Shown one piece after another: positions 8,032 through 15,087 of a stretch of 64,000 nucleotides of DNA. Both the position numbers and the translations under genes were made by a program. Under the pieces are notes generated by a model. The model searched no databases, was not told the origin of the DNA, and saw nothing but the letters and a program-made list of their open reading frames with translations. Source of the stretch: Candidatus Gastranaerophilales bacterium (lineage in GTDB: Bacteria; Cyanobacteriota; Vampirovibrionia; Gastranaerophilales; Gastranaerophilaceae). Location of the stretch: contig CALVEV010000001.1 of assembly GCA_944326685.1 (NCBI GenBank), positions 62,001-126,000 on the forward strand. The letters run 5' to 3'. Numbering within the stretch: position 1 is the stretch's first letter; each line of letters opens with the position of its first letter.

Positions 8032-9682
8032 AAGGTTAGCGTTGGCAAATCAATCAGCCAATCTATTCAACCAAATGATGGGAATGAGTGTTCCGACACC
8101 ACCATCTACAACAGATTTTACAACCATTCAATATTCATTTAGTGATGGTGTAAATACTGAAGTATTATCAAATTATTATCAATTAGGTAATTCTGATTCT
8201 GAGTACAACTATGTTGTAACTACTTACCACAACGAAAAAGTTTACACAGGTTCTAAAAAATTACTTAATGACCCTCAAGTTCAAGCGACAGCTACAAATC
8301 ATTTCAGTTACGATCCTACATCAACTGATAATAATACAAGCATGAATGTTGCTAAAGCTTGGAAAAATACCGATGGAACTTATGGTATGCAACCAACAGA
8401 CGGTTCAACATCAATATTCCGTCCTGTTACAGCTAAAGAAGAAGACCAAGTAAGAGCTATTAACAAAGGTAATGGCCTTTATGAAGCTCAAGCAGCAGCT
8501 GGTGATGCCCCAGCAACTAATGGATTATTTAAAAATATTACAATTGATGGTGCAGGAACTTTCAATGCTGATAATGTTGATTCATTCAAATATGATGGTT
8601 CAACATTCCAAAAAGTTACTTATAATGCAGCTGGTACAGGCATGCCTGAAGGCACTAAGGATATAATTGATTCTGTAATTCAAACTCCAGGTACAAATGT
8701 ATATTATGTAGATGAAAATGGTCGTGTAATTACTGATGCTGATCTAAAAGCCGCTGAAACTGGTTATGGTGTTGGTGGGGCAACAAATCCTGAAGAACCA
8801 ATTGCAATAAGAGAAGCTAAAGGTCAAGGATTAGAAACTGCTGGTGATCAAAAATATTATACAGATGGTAAAAAATTCATTACTAAGGCAGATTTAGATA
8901 ATGCAGTTGCAAAATACAACAAATATGTAGAAACAGGCAAAAAAGAACCTAATGATGTTAATTTTATTAATGTGTCAAATGATCCAACATTCTCTAATTA
9001 TACAGCTGTAGGTAACTGTTCTTTAACAGAGTTAAAAGAACAAGATATAGAGAATGAAGATGTATGGACCGAATTAGAACAAATCATGAAGGATATGAAA
9101 GGTCCAAATGGTAGTCAATTAGCATCAGAAAACTTCGCAGCTTGTTTTGATACCGATGAAAATGGTGATCTTGTCTACAAAGGTGGTATTTATACATTCC
9201 AAATGGGTGGAACTACCTACTATACAACTAAAAATGACCTAGATGCATCTTTAGGAACATCTATTGTTGATAATGGTATTGATGTTCAACAAGGCAAGTT
9301 AAATTACTATAATGCAAGTTATCTTGAAACAAAAGTAGAAGAAACACAAAAAGCATTATTAGAAACAGATGGTGCAGGTCGTTTCAAAACCGTTAAATTT
9401 GAAAACGACTCAGTAACATATTCTTTAAATGCAGAAACAGTAACAGATGAGGCTGCATATAAGGATGCTATGAATCAGTATTATTATGAAAATGCTGAAT
9501 ATGAAAAAATGATTTCTGATATTAATGCGAAAACTGAAATCTTACAAGCACAAGATAGAACCCTAGAACTACGTCTTGAACAGTTGAATACTGAACAATC
9601 TGCATTACAAAATGAAATGGAAGCAGTTAAGAAGGTAGTAGACAAGCACGTAGAACAAGGCTTCAAGACATTTGGTGGCTAA
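7943..9682 (+). CDS. Unrecognised MGxAxSQ-family protein, tandem copy A (579 aa)
   Basis: Unrecognised. The N-terminal ~45 residues (MGMAASQARYIALTARKSN...) form a predicted amphipathic helix shared with 4037, 10103 and 13408. The C-terminal ~70 residues are a predicted coiled coil with Glu/Gln/Leu heptads (RTLELRLEQLNTEQSALQ) ending GFKTFGG. The central ~450 residues are Asp/Asn/Thr/Gly-rich with short repeats such as DENGRVIT, DENGDLVYKGGIY and TTYYTTKNDLD, likely beta-rich. No signal peptide. It has about 80% identity by eye with 10103, strongest at the ends. AGGAGG sits eight bases before ATG. The termini-conserved, centre-variable layout recalls flagellins; secretion and assembly are inference. 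Confidence 0.87.
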   Translation: MGMAASQARYIALTARKSNVEYEGQQINQARLALANQSANLFNQMMGMSVPTPPSTTDFTTIQYSFSDGVNTEVLSNYYQLGNSDSEYNYVVTTYHNEKVYTGSKKLLNDPQVQATATNHFSYDPTSTDNNTSMNVAKAWKNTDGTYGMQPTDGSTSIFRPVTAKEEDQVRAINKGNGLYEAQAAAGDAPATNGLFKNITIDGAGTFNADNVDSFKYDGSTFQKVTYNAAGTGMPEGTKDIIDSVIQTPGTNVYYVDENGRVITDADLKAAETGYGVGGATNPEEPIAIREAKGQGLETAGDQKYYTDGKKFITKADLDNAVAKYNKYVETGKKEPNDVNFINVSNDPTFSNYTAVGNCSLTELKEQDIENEDVWTELEQIMKDMKGPNGSQLASENFAACFDTDENGDLVYKGGIYTFQMGGTTYYTTKNDLDASLGTSIVDNGIDVQQGKLNYYNASYLETKVEETQKALLETDGAGRFKTVKFENDSVTYSLNAETVTDEAAYKDAMNQYYYENAEYEKMISDINAKTEILQAQDRTLELRLEQLNTEQSALQNEMEAVKKVVDKHVEQGFKTFGG

Positions 9683-9699
9683 TAATAGTTAGAACTAAA

Positions 9700-9836
9700 A
9701 TTGAGAAATCACAAGTATATTACAATTATGGTTTGCTGTTTTGGCGAATACTTAAAAGATGCTTATGGTTCCTTCCTATACCAGCTGGCTTGATTATTCG
9801 TCCCATTTGTTAAAATATATTGAATAATTTCTCAAT
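9700..9836. repeat. Ten-base inverted repeat enclosing a decayed gene remnant
   Basis: ATTGAGAAAT at 9700-9709 and ATTTCTCAAT at 9827-9836 are perfect inverted copies flanking the remnant of a Gly-rich gene. No target-site duplication or transposase is visible, so it may simply be an RNA stem or chance in AT-rich DNA. Confidence 0.35.
9728..9812 (+). pseudogene. Decayed copy of the 11889-type Gly-rich gene
   Basis: Two blocks match the beginning of the intact gene at 11889. The first corresponds to its DGLLVIANKF segment (here YGLLFWRI). The second reads AYGSFLYQLA-stop-LFVPF against ACGGFLYQLASLFAPS of the intact gene. About 110 bases between the blocks are missing, and a stop replaces a serine codon. 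It lies directly after copy A, where the intact gene lies after copy B, so the duplicated unit contained both genes and one partner has decayed. Confidence 0.72.
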
Positions 9837-9851
9837 AATACTAAGTAGAAT

Positions 9852-9887
9852 AACGAGATATCTTAAAAAAGGTATCTCGTTTTATTT
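9852..9887 (+). terminator. Terminator after tandem copy A
   Basis: AACGAGATATC and GGTATCTCGTT form an eleven-base-pair stem (one G-U pair) around an eight-base A-rich loop, followed by TTTATTTTAT. Confidence 0.88.
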
Positions 9888-9922
9888 TATCCTCCAAACA
9901 GATGAAATTATTTCATATAAGT

Positions 9923-9949
9923 TACATTTTTCAATGAATTTGTCGTTAG
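9923..9949 (+). promoter_or_regulatory. Sigma-28-like promoter of the second tandem copy
   Basis: TACATTTT (9923-9930), 11 bases, then GTCGTTAG (9942-9949). The -35 matches TAAAGTTT at six of eight positions; the -10 is identical to that of copy A. The predicted transcript begins near 9957, at the first conserved hairpin. Confidence 0.55.
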
Positions 9950-9956
9950 ACGTCAT

Positions 9957-10022
9957 GAGAACCCATGTAAATATTGGGTTTCAGACGTTGACTTTAATAA
10001 AAAAATCATTAAAGACAACATG
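9957..10022 (+). promoter_or_regulatory. Structured 5' leader of the second tandem copy (two hairpins)
   Basis: Hairpin 1: AACCCA and TGGGTT around the same TGTAAATAT loop as in copy A, with compensatory changes in the stem. Hairpin 2: GTTGACTTTAAT (9987-9998) pairs with ATTAAAGACAAC (10008-10019) with one A-A mismatch at the same position as in copy A. An outer ACGTC/GACGT pairing (9950-9954 with 9984-9988) is possible here but is largely upstream of the predicted transcript start and weak in copy A. Confidence 0.6.
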
Positions 10023-10191
10023 TACAAACTAAATGTATAGAAGGAAAAGTATGACAAAAAATCAGTATAAACATTACAACAACAAAATAGGAGGACATGC
10101 TTATGGGTATGGCAGCATCTCAGGCTAGGTATATAGCCTTGACTGCTCGAAAGAGTAATGTTGAATACGAAGGGCAACAGATTAACCAAGC
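10006..10191 (+). repeat. Direct repeat copy 2
   Basis: Partner of 7843-8031, covering the leader hairpin 3' arm, the upstream ORF, the SD and the first ~88 bases of the large gene. Confidence 0.9.
10051..10128 (+). CDS. Short upstream ORF (25 codons) overlapping the start of the 576-aa gene
   Basis: ATG 10051 with AAGGA just upstream opens a frame reading MTKNQYKHYNNK...GHAYGYGSISG and stopping at TAG 10126-10128, overlapping the main start (ATG 10103). Relative to copy A one codon is deleted and substitutions occur, but the frame, start, SD and stop are all kept. The C-terminal half is constrained by the overlap, so only the first half gives independent support. Confidence 0.45.
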   Translation: MTKNQYKHYNNKIGGHAYGYGSISG

Positions 10192-11833
10192 TAGAACAGC
10201 TTTGGCTAACCAAACGGCTAACCTATTCAACCAGATGATGGGTATGGGAGTTCCAACTCCACCATCAACAACAGATTTTACTACTGTACAATATTCATTC
10301 AGTGATGGTGTAAATACAGAAGTATTATCAAATTATTATCAATTAGGTAATTCTGATTCTGAGTATAACTATGTTGTAACTACTTACCACAACGAAAAAG
10401 TTTACACAGGTTCTAAGAAGAAGATGAATGACCCTCAAGTTCAAGCAACTAAAACAAACCACTTTACTTATGATCCGACATCAACAGATGATAATACAAG
10501 TATGACAGTTGCTAAAGCTTGGAAAAATACTGATGGAACATATGGAATAGAAGCATCAGATGGAACAACTACTATCTTCCGTCCAGTAACAGAAAAAGAA
10601 GAAGACCAAGTAAAAGCTATTAACAAAGGTAATGGTGTTTTAGTTGATCAAGCAGCTGCTGCTGATGCTCCATCAACAAATGGTTTATTTAAGAATATTA
10701 CGATTGATGGTGCAGGAACTTTCAATGCTGATAATGTTAATTCATTCAAATACGATGGTTCAACATTCACAAAAGTTGAATATGATACAGCAGATGCTTC
10801 AATGCAAGGCATAATTGATTCTGTAATTCAAAATCCTGCAGGTAATAATTACTATGTTGACGAAAATGGACGTGTAATTACAGATGATGATTTAAAAACT
10901 GCAGAAACAAATTATGGTGTTGGTGGTGCAACAAATCCTGAAGAACCAATCGCAATAAGAGAAGCTCAAGGTGAAGGTATCACTGGTGATCCTACTACAG
11001 AAAATTATTTTACAGACGGTAAAAAATTCATTTCAAGAACTGATTTGGATAATGCTGTTGCTAAATATAATAAGTATGTAGAAACAGGTAAAAAAGAACC
11101 TAATGAAGTTAATTACATAACTCCTCAAAATGACCCTACATATTCAAACTACACCGCTGTAGGTAACTGTAAATTAACAGAATTAAAAACAGCTGATCTT
11201 GAAGATGAAGATGTATGGGCTGAATTAGAACAAATCATGAAAGACATGAAAGGTCCTAATGGTGATACAACAGCAGCGGCAAACTTTGCAGCTTGCTTTG
11301 ACACTGATGAAAATGGGGATCTTGTCTACAAAGGTGGAATCTATAAATTCCAAATGGGTGGTACAACTTATTACACCACTAAAAATGATTTGGATACCTC
11401 ACTAGGAACATCTATCGTTGATAACGAAATTGATGTTCAACAAGAAAAGCTAAACTACTATAATGCTTCTTATTTAGAAACAAAAGTAGAAGACACTCAA
11501 AAAGCTTTATTAGAAACAGATGGTGCGGGTCGATTCAAAACCGTTAGATTTGAAGATGATTCAGTTACATACACTTTAAATACAGAAACAGTAACAGATG
11601 AAGATGCATACAACGATGCAATGAATCGTTACTACTACGAAAATGCACAATACGAAAAGAGTATTGCTGACATCAACGCTAAAACTGAAATTATTCAGGC
11701 TCAAGATAGAACCCTAGAACTACGTCTTGAACAGTTGAATACTGAACAATCTGCTTTACAAAACGAAATGGAAGCAGTTAAGAAGGTAGTAGACAAACAC
11801 GTAGAACTTGGATTCAAGACATTCGGCGGTTAA
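10103..11833 (+). CDS. Unrecognised MGxAxSQ-family protein, tandem copy B (576 aa)
   Basis: Paralogue of 7943, same architecture: N-terminal helix MGMAASQARYIALTARK, variable Asp/Asn/Thr-rich centre with DENGRVIT and DENGDLVYKGGIY, and a C-terminal coiled coil ending GFKTFGG. ATG 10103 is chosen over ATG 10097 because AGGAGG lies eight bases before it and the start then aligns exactly with copy A. Nucleotide identity is near complete over the first ~90 and last ~130 bases and lower in the middle. No terminator separates it from the Gly-rich gene 55 bases downstream, so the two are probably cotranscribed from the sigma-28-like promoter at 9923. Confidence 0.87.
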   Translation: MGMAASQARYIALTARKSNVEYEGQQINQARTALANQTANLFNQMMGMGVPTPPSTTDFTTVQYSFSDGVNTEVLSNYYQLGNSDSEYNYVVTTYHNEKVYTGSKKKMNDPQVQATKTNHFTYDPTSTDDNTSMTVAKAWKNTDGTYGIEASDGTTTIFRPVTEKEEDQVKAINKGNGVLVDQAAAADAPSTNGLFKNITIDGAGTFNADNVNSFKYDGSTFTKVEYDTADASMQGIIDSVIQNPAGNNYYVDENGRVITDDDLKTAETNYGVGGATNPEEPIAIREAQGEGITGDPTTENYFTDGKKFISRTDLDNAVAKYNKYVETGKKEPNEVNYITPQNDPTYSNYTAVGNCKLTELKTADLEDEDVWAELEQIMKDMKGPNGDTTAAANFAACFDTDENGDLVYKGGIYKFQMGGTTYYTTKNDLDTSLGTSIVDNEIDVQQEKLNYYNASYLETKVEDTQKALLETDGAGRFKTVRFEDDSVTYTLNTETVTDEDAYNDAMNRYYYENAQYEKSIADINAKTEIIQAQDRTLELRLEQLNTEQSALQNEMEAVKKVVDKHVELGFKTFGG

Positions 11834-11888
11834 TACTAGTTAGTATTAAATATTGTTACTATTCAATTAGCATAATATTGAGGACACA

Positions 11889-12746
11889 ATGGCATATAAG
11901 AATGATGGTTTACTGGTTATAGCGAATAAGTTCGGAGCAGCATCCGCTGATGCAAAGTGTATGCTATACGAAACTTATGATAGATTAAGAGACTTAACCG
12001 TTTCTGGTTCTGCAAGCTCCGGAACAGGCTTTGAGGCTTGTGGTGGCTTCCTATACCAACTTGCCAGCCTATTCGCTCCATCCTCTTTTATGAATACATT
12101 GGGCGGAACTCAATCATTTAATATCCCTGGTACTTCATATTGGTCACCATATTCTGGTGGTACAGGTACTGTAAGTGGGGGTTATGGCGCTTTTGGACTT
12201 AGCGGACTAGGGAACTATTCAGGGTTCCCTAGTGGAGCCGCTAATGTTAAGTGGGGCTTAGGAAGCGGTTCTACAACTGGTGGAGCGTCTAGTATTAATG
12301 GATTATTATCAGGACTTGGATCTGCAAGTGGCACAGTTACAGGAGGAGCTTCAAGTATTGGTAGCGTTGCAGATGTAGCATCTGCAGCTGCATATGGTAT
12401 TGGAACTGCAAATGGTTATGGGATTGGAGCTGCGGGTATTTTAATGCCTTTAGCCGGATTAGTTTCTGGTTGGGGTGGTATTATGACTGCGGCAGCACCT
12501 TATTTAGGAGAATTCGGATTACCTGCTATTGTTATGGGTAATTTAATGCAAGGAACTTCATCAGCAGCTTTATCTGCTTATCAAAATGTATCTAGTAATA
12601 TTTTATCAAATGCCGACACAATTCTTTCTCAAAAAGTTGCAAACATTGAAACTGTTTGTAAAATGCTTGATACACAAGGTGAAGTTGTAAGAAAAATGTT
12701 AAAAGAACAAATGGACGGCGACAGCAAAGCTATTCAAAACTTATAG
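11889..12746 (+). CDS. Gly/Ser-rich hydrophobic protein cotranscribed with copy B (285 aa)
   Basis: Unrecognised. Residues ~1-75 are mixed (YETYDRLRDLTVSGS, then FLYQLASLFAPS). Residues ~80-165 are Gly/Ser/Thr-rich low complexity. Residues ~165-225 are long hydrophobic Gly/Ala-rich stretches with glycine-zipper spacing (YGIGAAGILMPLAGLVSGWG). The last ~60 residues are a helical, charged tail (NIETVCKMLDTQGEVVRKML). There is no N-terminal signal peptide. A hydrophobic Gly-rich centre followed by a helical tail could insert in a membrane, and its placement after the family protein suggests a common pathway; both are inference. GAGGA precedes ATG 11889. A decayed copy follows tandem copy A. Confidence 0.82.
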   Translation: MAYKNDGLLVIANKFGAASADAKCMLYETYDRLRDLTVSGSASSGTGFEACGGFLYQLASLFAPSSFMNTLGGTQSFNIPGTSYWSPYSGGTGTVSGGYGAFGLSGLGNYSGFPSGAANVKWGLGSGSTTGGASSINGLLSGLGSASGTVTGGASSIGSVADVASAAAYGIGTANGYGIGAAGILMPLAGLVSGWGGIMTAAAPYLGEFGLPAIVMGNLMQGTSSAALSAYQNVSSNILSNADTILSQKVANIETVCKMLDTQGEVVRKMLKEQMDGDSKAIQNL

Positions 12747-12816
12747 GGGTAAATTAATTTTGTTTTAATTTTTAATACTCCAATAAAACTTAGTTAATTG
12801 ATATATAGGTATTTAA

Positions 12817-13035
12817 ATGAAGATTAGAACTTTTTTAAGAATAATGTTTAATGATATATTAAGAGATAACATTATATCTAAAACTATTATATCCCTTGTT
12901 AATTTTTGTTACGAATTTGGTATCTTTGGAGAAAAACGACTAAAGAACAATAAAAATCTGTCGTTAAGCATGATGGATACTAAGAGAAATATATTTTTTC
13001 AAAGTATTACAGGTGATAAAATAGACTGCCAATAA
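12817..13035 (+). CDS. Possible 72-aa protein, doubtful
   Basis: An open frame of 72 codons starting MKIRTFLRIMFNDIL with a short hydrophobic stretch. The SD is weak (only AGG ten bases upstream), and a good sigma-28-type promoter (12941-12967) for the next genes lies inside it. No homologue is recognised. It may be non-coding. Confidence 0.25.
   Translation: MKIRTFLRIMFNDILRDNIISKTIISLVNFCYEFGIFGEKRLKNNKNLSLSMMDTKRNIFFQSITGDKIDCQ
12941..12967 (+). promoter_or_regulatory. Sigma-28-type promoter of the 13130-13749 gene pair
   Basis: TAAAGAAC (12941-12948), 11 bases, then GTCGTTAA (12960-12967), matching TAAAG and most of GCCGATAA with the canonical spacing. Transcription would start near 12974, giving a ~155-base leader before ATG 13130 that includes the hairpin CATGTT-acg-AACATG (13045-13059). 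Confidence 0.65.
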
Positions 13036-13129
13036 TTATTAAGACATGTTACGAACATGCAAAAGTAAGGCAATTATTCAATTTAACATGTTTTATAATA
13101 TATGGAAGTCTTGAATTGGGTGTAAGAAT

Positions 13130-13399
13130 ATGAATGAATCAATAGAGACCTCCCTAAGACGAATAAAAAATTTCATCAATTTTTCAAGATCATTTTTTAT
13201 TAGAAAAAATCCTTTTAAAATGCTTGTTGAAGGAATTGTTGGAAGCTTGAAAGATATGTTCAGTATTAGGCAAAAATTAAAAATGGCTCAATATAGAGTT
13301 AATTATCACAAACACCAATTAATGAAAATGGAGTCGCTAATCGCAGAAAATAATGAGCATACTTTCTTGAAAGGTAAGAACCTAAACGAAACAAGGTAA
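13130..13399 (+). CDS. Small basic protein of unknown function (89 aa)
   Basis: Unrecognised. Highly basic and helical: LRRIKNFINFSRSFFIRK, a short amphipathic stretch MLVEGIVGSLKDMFSI, and a basic tail (RQKLKMAQYRVNYHKHQLMK) that may form a coil. It could be a chaperone-like or cytoplasmic partner of the next gene, which begins nine bases after its stop, but nothing in the sequence proves this. The sigma-28-type promoter at 12941 would drive both. Confidence 0.6.
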   Translation: MNESIETSLRRIKNFINFSRSFFIRKNPFKMLVEGIVGSLKDMFSIRQKLKMAQYRVNYHKHQLMKMESLIAENNEHTFLKGKNLNETR

Positions 13400-13407
13400 G
13401 GTATACT

Positions 13408-13749
13408 ATGGGTTTAATAGCATCATCAATGCGATTATTAACACTAACTGCTTATAAAAATCAGTTAGAAATGCGCATTCAATCTGTGACTGAAAGTTTA
13501 ATTGGACTTCAATCACAAATTGATGAATTAGTAACAATAGGTGCTGATTTAGACCCTGATAGTGATGCTTTAAAAGATTTAAAAGTTAAAAAAGAACGCC
13601 TTAATTTAATAGAGAAAAAATTAGAAATGCAACAAAAACAATTCCAAACTCAATTGGAAGCTGTTAACCAAGAAATTCAATCTTGTCAACAAATGCTTGT
13701 TGGTAATATTCAAAGCGGAATCTTTGGATATTCTTTAGGCGGTAGATAA
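13408..13749 (+). CDS. Unrecognised MGxAxSQ-family protein, minimal form (113 aa)
   Basis: Begins MGLIASSMRLLTLTAYKNQLE, aligning with the N-termini of 4037, 7943 and 10103, and continues directly into a predicted coiled coil (LNLIEKKLEMQQKQFQTQLE) that ends FGYSLGGR, matching their C-terminal ends. The variable centre is absent, so this protein consists of just the two conserved ends. This defines the family core and suggests the ends work together, for example by pairing as in flagellin D0. AAGG precedes ATG 13408. Sigma-28-type transcription is likely through the upstream 89-aa gene. Confidence 0.8.
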   Translation: MGLIASSMRLLTLTAYKNQLEMRIQSVTESLIGLQSQIDELVTIGADLDPDSDALKDLKVKKERLNLIEKKLEMQQKQFQTQLEAVNQEIQSCQQMLVGNIQSGIFGYSLGGR

Positions 13750-13790
13750 TAAATAATAAATTATTTTGAATAATATATTTATATTTAATC

Positions 13791-13825
13791 TTGCACTATA
13801 ATAACTTAAGGAATTATTTGTGCAA
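13791..13825 (+). other. Inverted repeat between the minimal family gene and the OmpH-like gene
   Basis: TTGCAC (13791-13796) and GTGCAA (13820-13825) enclose ATAAT...ATTAT, giving a nested hairpin with an AT-rich loop. There is no clear U-run. It could be a weak terminator or an operator for the OmpH-like gene. Confidence 0.35.
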
Positions 13826-13942
13826 TACTAGTACAAATATTATACAAAATTAATAAAAAAATAAATTTATATCTAAGTTATTGAAAAAATTTTAATAATT
13901 GATATAATTTATATGGTTTTAATATTATGAAAGGTATGTTAA

Positions 13943-14407
13943 ATGAAAAATCAAATTAAAGTTTTAATGGCTGTTGCATTTGCATTTGGAATCGGTTTTG
14001 GAACTGCAAATATTGCAATGTCAACTGCACCAGCTCCAAGTATTGCTGTAGTTAATATTGATAAATTATTGAATTCATCAGCTCAAGTATCAGCATTAAA
14101 GAAAGAACAACAAGCAAAAGCTGTAGAACTTAAATCTTGGTTAAAAAATGCTCAAGCTGATGTTGATAAACAAAAAACCCCTCAAGCTAAACAAGCAACA
14201 AAAGCTAAATACGAAAAAGAACTTTTAAATAAAAGAGCTGCTAATAACAAAGCATTCTCTGGAAAATTAGCTTCAATTGATTCAAGTATAACTAAAACTG
14301 TATCACAATATGCTAAAGCAAAAGGATATTCTATTGTTATTGCAAAAAGTGCTGTAATATATGGCGGAACTGATATTACATCTGAAGTTGCAAAACTTGT
14401 AAAATAG
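13943..14407 (+). CDS. OmpH/Skp-like periplasmic chaperone
   Basis: Skp/OmpH proteins hold unfolded outer membrane proteins in the periplasm. A lysine-initiated signal peptide (about residues 1-30, MKNQIKVLMAVAFAFGIGFG) is followed by SIAVVNIDKLLNSSAQV, the family's first strand, then a long Lys/Ala/Gln-rich helical hairpin and a closing strand KGYSIVIAKSAVIYGGTDIT. At 154 residues it is typical. It supports an outer membrane in this organism. The gene is alone; AAGGT-like SD precedes ATG, and a shared terminator follows. Confidence 0.85.
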   Translation: MKNQIKVLMAVAFAFGIGFGTANIAMSTAPAPSIAVVNIDKLLNSSAQVSALKKEQQAKAVELKSWLKNAQADVDKQKTPQAKQATKAKYEKELLNKRAANNKAFSGKLASIDSSITKTVSQYAKAKGYSIVIAKSAVIYGGTDITSEVAKLVK

Positions 14408-14420
14408 AACTATAAAATAT

Positions 14421-14454
14421 AAAAATAGGCTAATTATTTAATTAGCCTATTTTT
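14421..14454. terminator. Bidirectional terminator between converging genes
   Basis: AAAAATAGGCTAAT and ATTAGCCTATTTTT form a fourteen-base-pair stem with A-run and T-run on either side, able to end the OmpH-like gene (+) and the 193-aa gene (-), whose stop codon lies at its edge. Confidence 0.9.
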
Positions 14455-15035
14455 TATTTGAAAGTACCCATTTTATTACCATACATATCAAATTGAGTTG
14501 TAGTATTATTATTGTTTACTCTATACACACCTATTTTTTTTCCATATTTATTATAACCATAGATTGTTCCATTTGGGCCTTTTTTAAATCTTACAGCATC
14601 ACCATCAAAATTGACAGTTGCATTAGCAGCAGCTTGCTGATTCTTTAAACGATAACTATCATTAAATCTATTATATGAGTTATCTATTCTTATAGAATTT
14701 GTCCTTTGATAATTTCTTCCATACTGTCCATAATTAGGACTGCCTTGTTTCATTAACTGATTTGCGTTTCCAGAAACAGTTTTAAAAACATTTGATTGTG
14801 GCTGATTATAATTGGGCATATAATTACTATTATATTGTGTTGTTTGTTTTGAAATATTAGATTTTGATTTTTTCTTTTTTTTATTTTCTTTTGAACTAGT
14901 TTTATTTTGAATAATCTTATTTATTGCATTAGAAGAATTATCTCCATATAACCCATATAAAGTATCTGCTAAAACATTATCCACTAATGAAAAGCTTATA
15001 CCTAAAATAAACAATATAATAACAAAATTTCGCAT
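14454..15035 (-). CDS. Exported Asn/Gln-rich protein of unknown function (193 aa)
   Basis: Unrecognised. A signal peptide (MRNFVIILFILGISFSLVDN, cleavage near VLADT) leads to a Lys-rich segment (KENKKKKKSKSN), an Asn/Gln/Tyr-rich linker and a C-terminal repeat-like region KKGPNGTIYGYNKYGKKIGVY...MYGNKMGTFK that resembles short YD/WG-type beta repeats. Probably periplasmic or surface located. A weak SD (GAGGAGT) lies before ATG. It converges with the OmpH-like gene. Confidence 0.75.
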   Translation of the reverse strand: MRNFVIILFILGISFSLVDNVLADTLYGLYGDNSSNAINKIIQNKTSSKENKKKKKSKSNISKQTTQYNSNYMPNYNQPQSNVFKTVSGNANQLMKQGSPNYGQYGRNYQRTNSIRIDNSYNRFNDSYRLKNQQAAANATVNFDGDAVRFKKGPNGTIYGYNKYGKKIGVYRVNNNNTTTQFDMYGNKMGTFK

Positions 15036-15087
15036 ACTATACTCCTCATATAAATAATATCATTTTATTTACATGAGAGCTAATTTG

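Noticed and set aside
9700-9836. Miniature inverted-repeat transposon
   Set aside because: Only a ten-base inverted repeat, no target-site duplication; the interior matches the neighbouring Gly-rich gene.
12817-13035. 72-aa frame as a confident gene
   Set aside because: Weak SD and a sigma-28-type promoter lies inside; kept only as a low-confidence feature.
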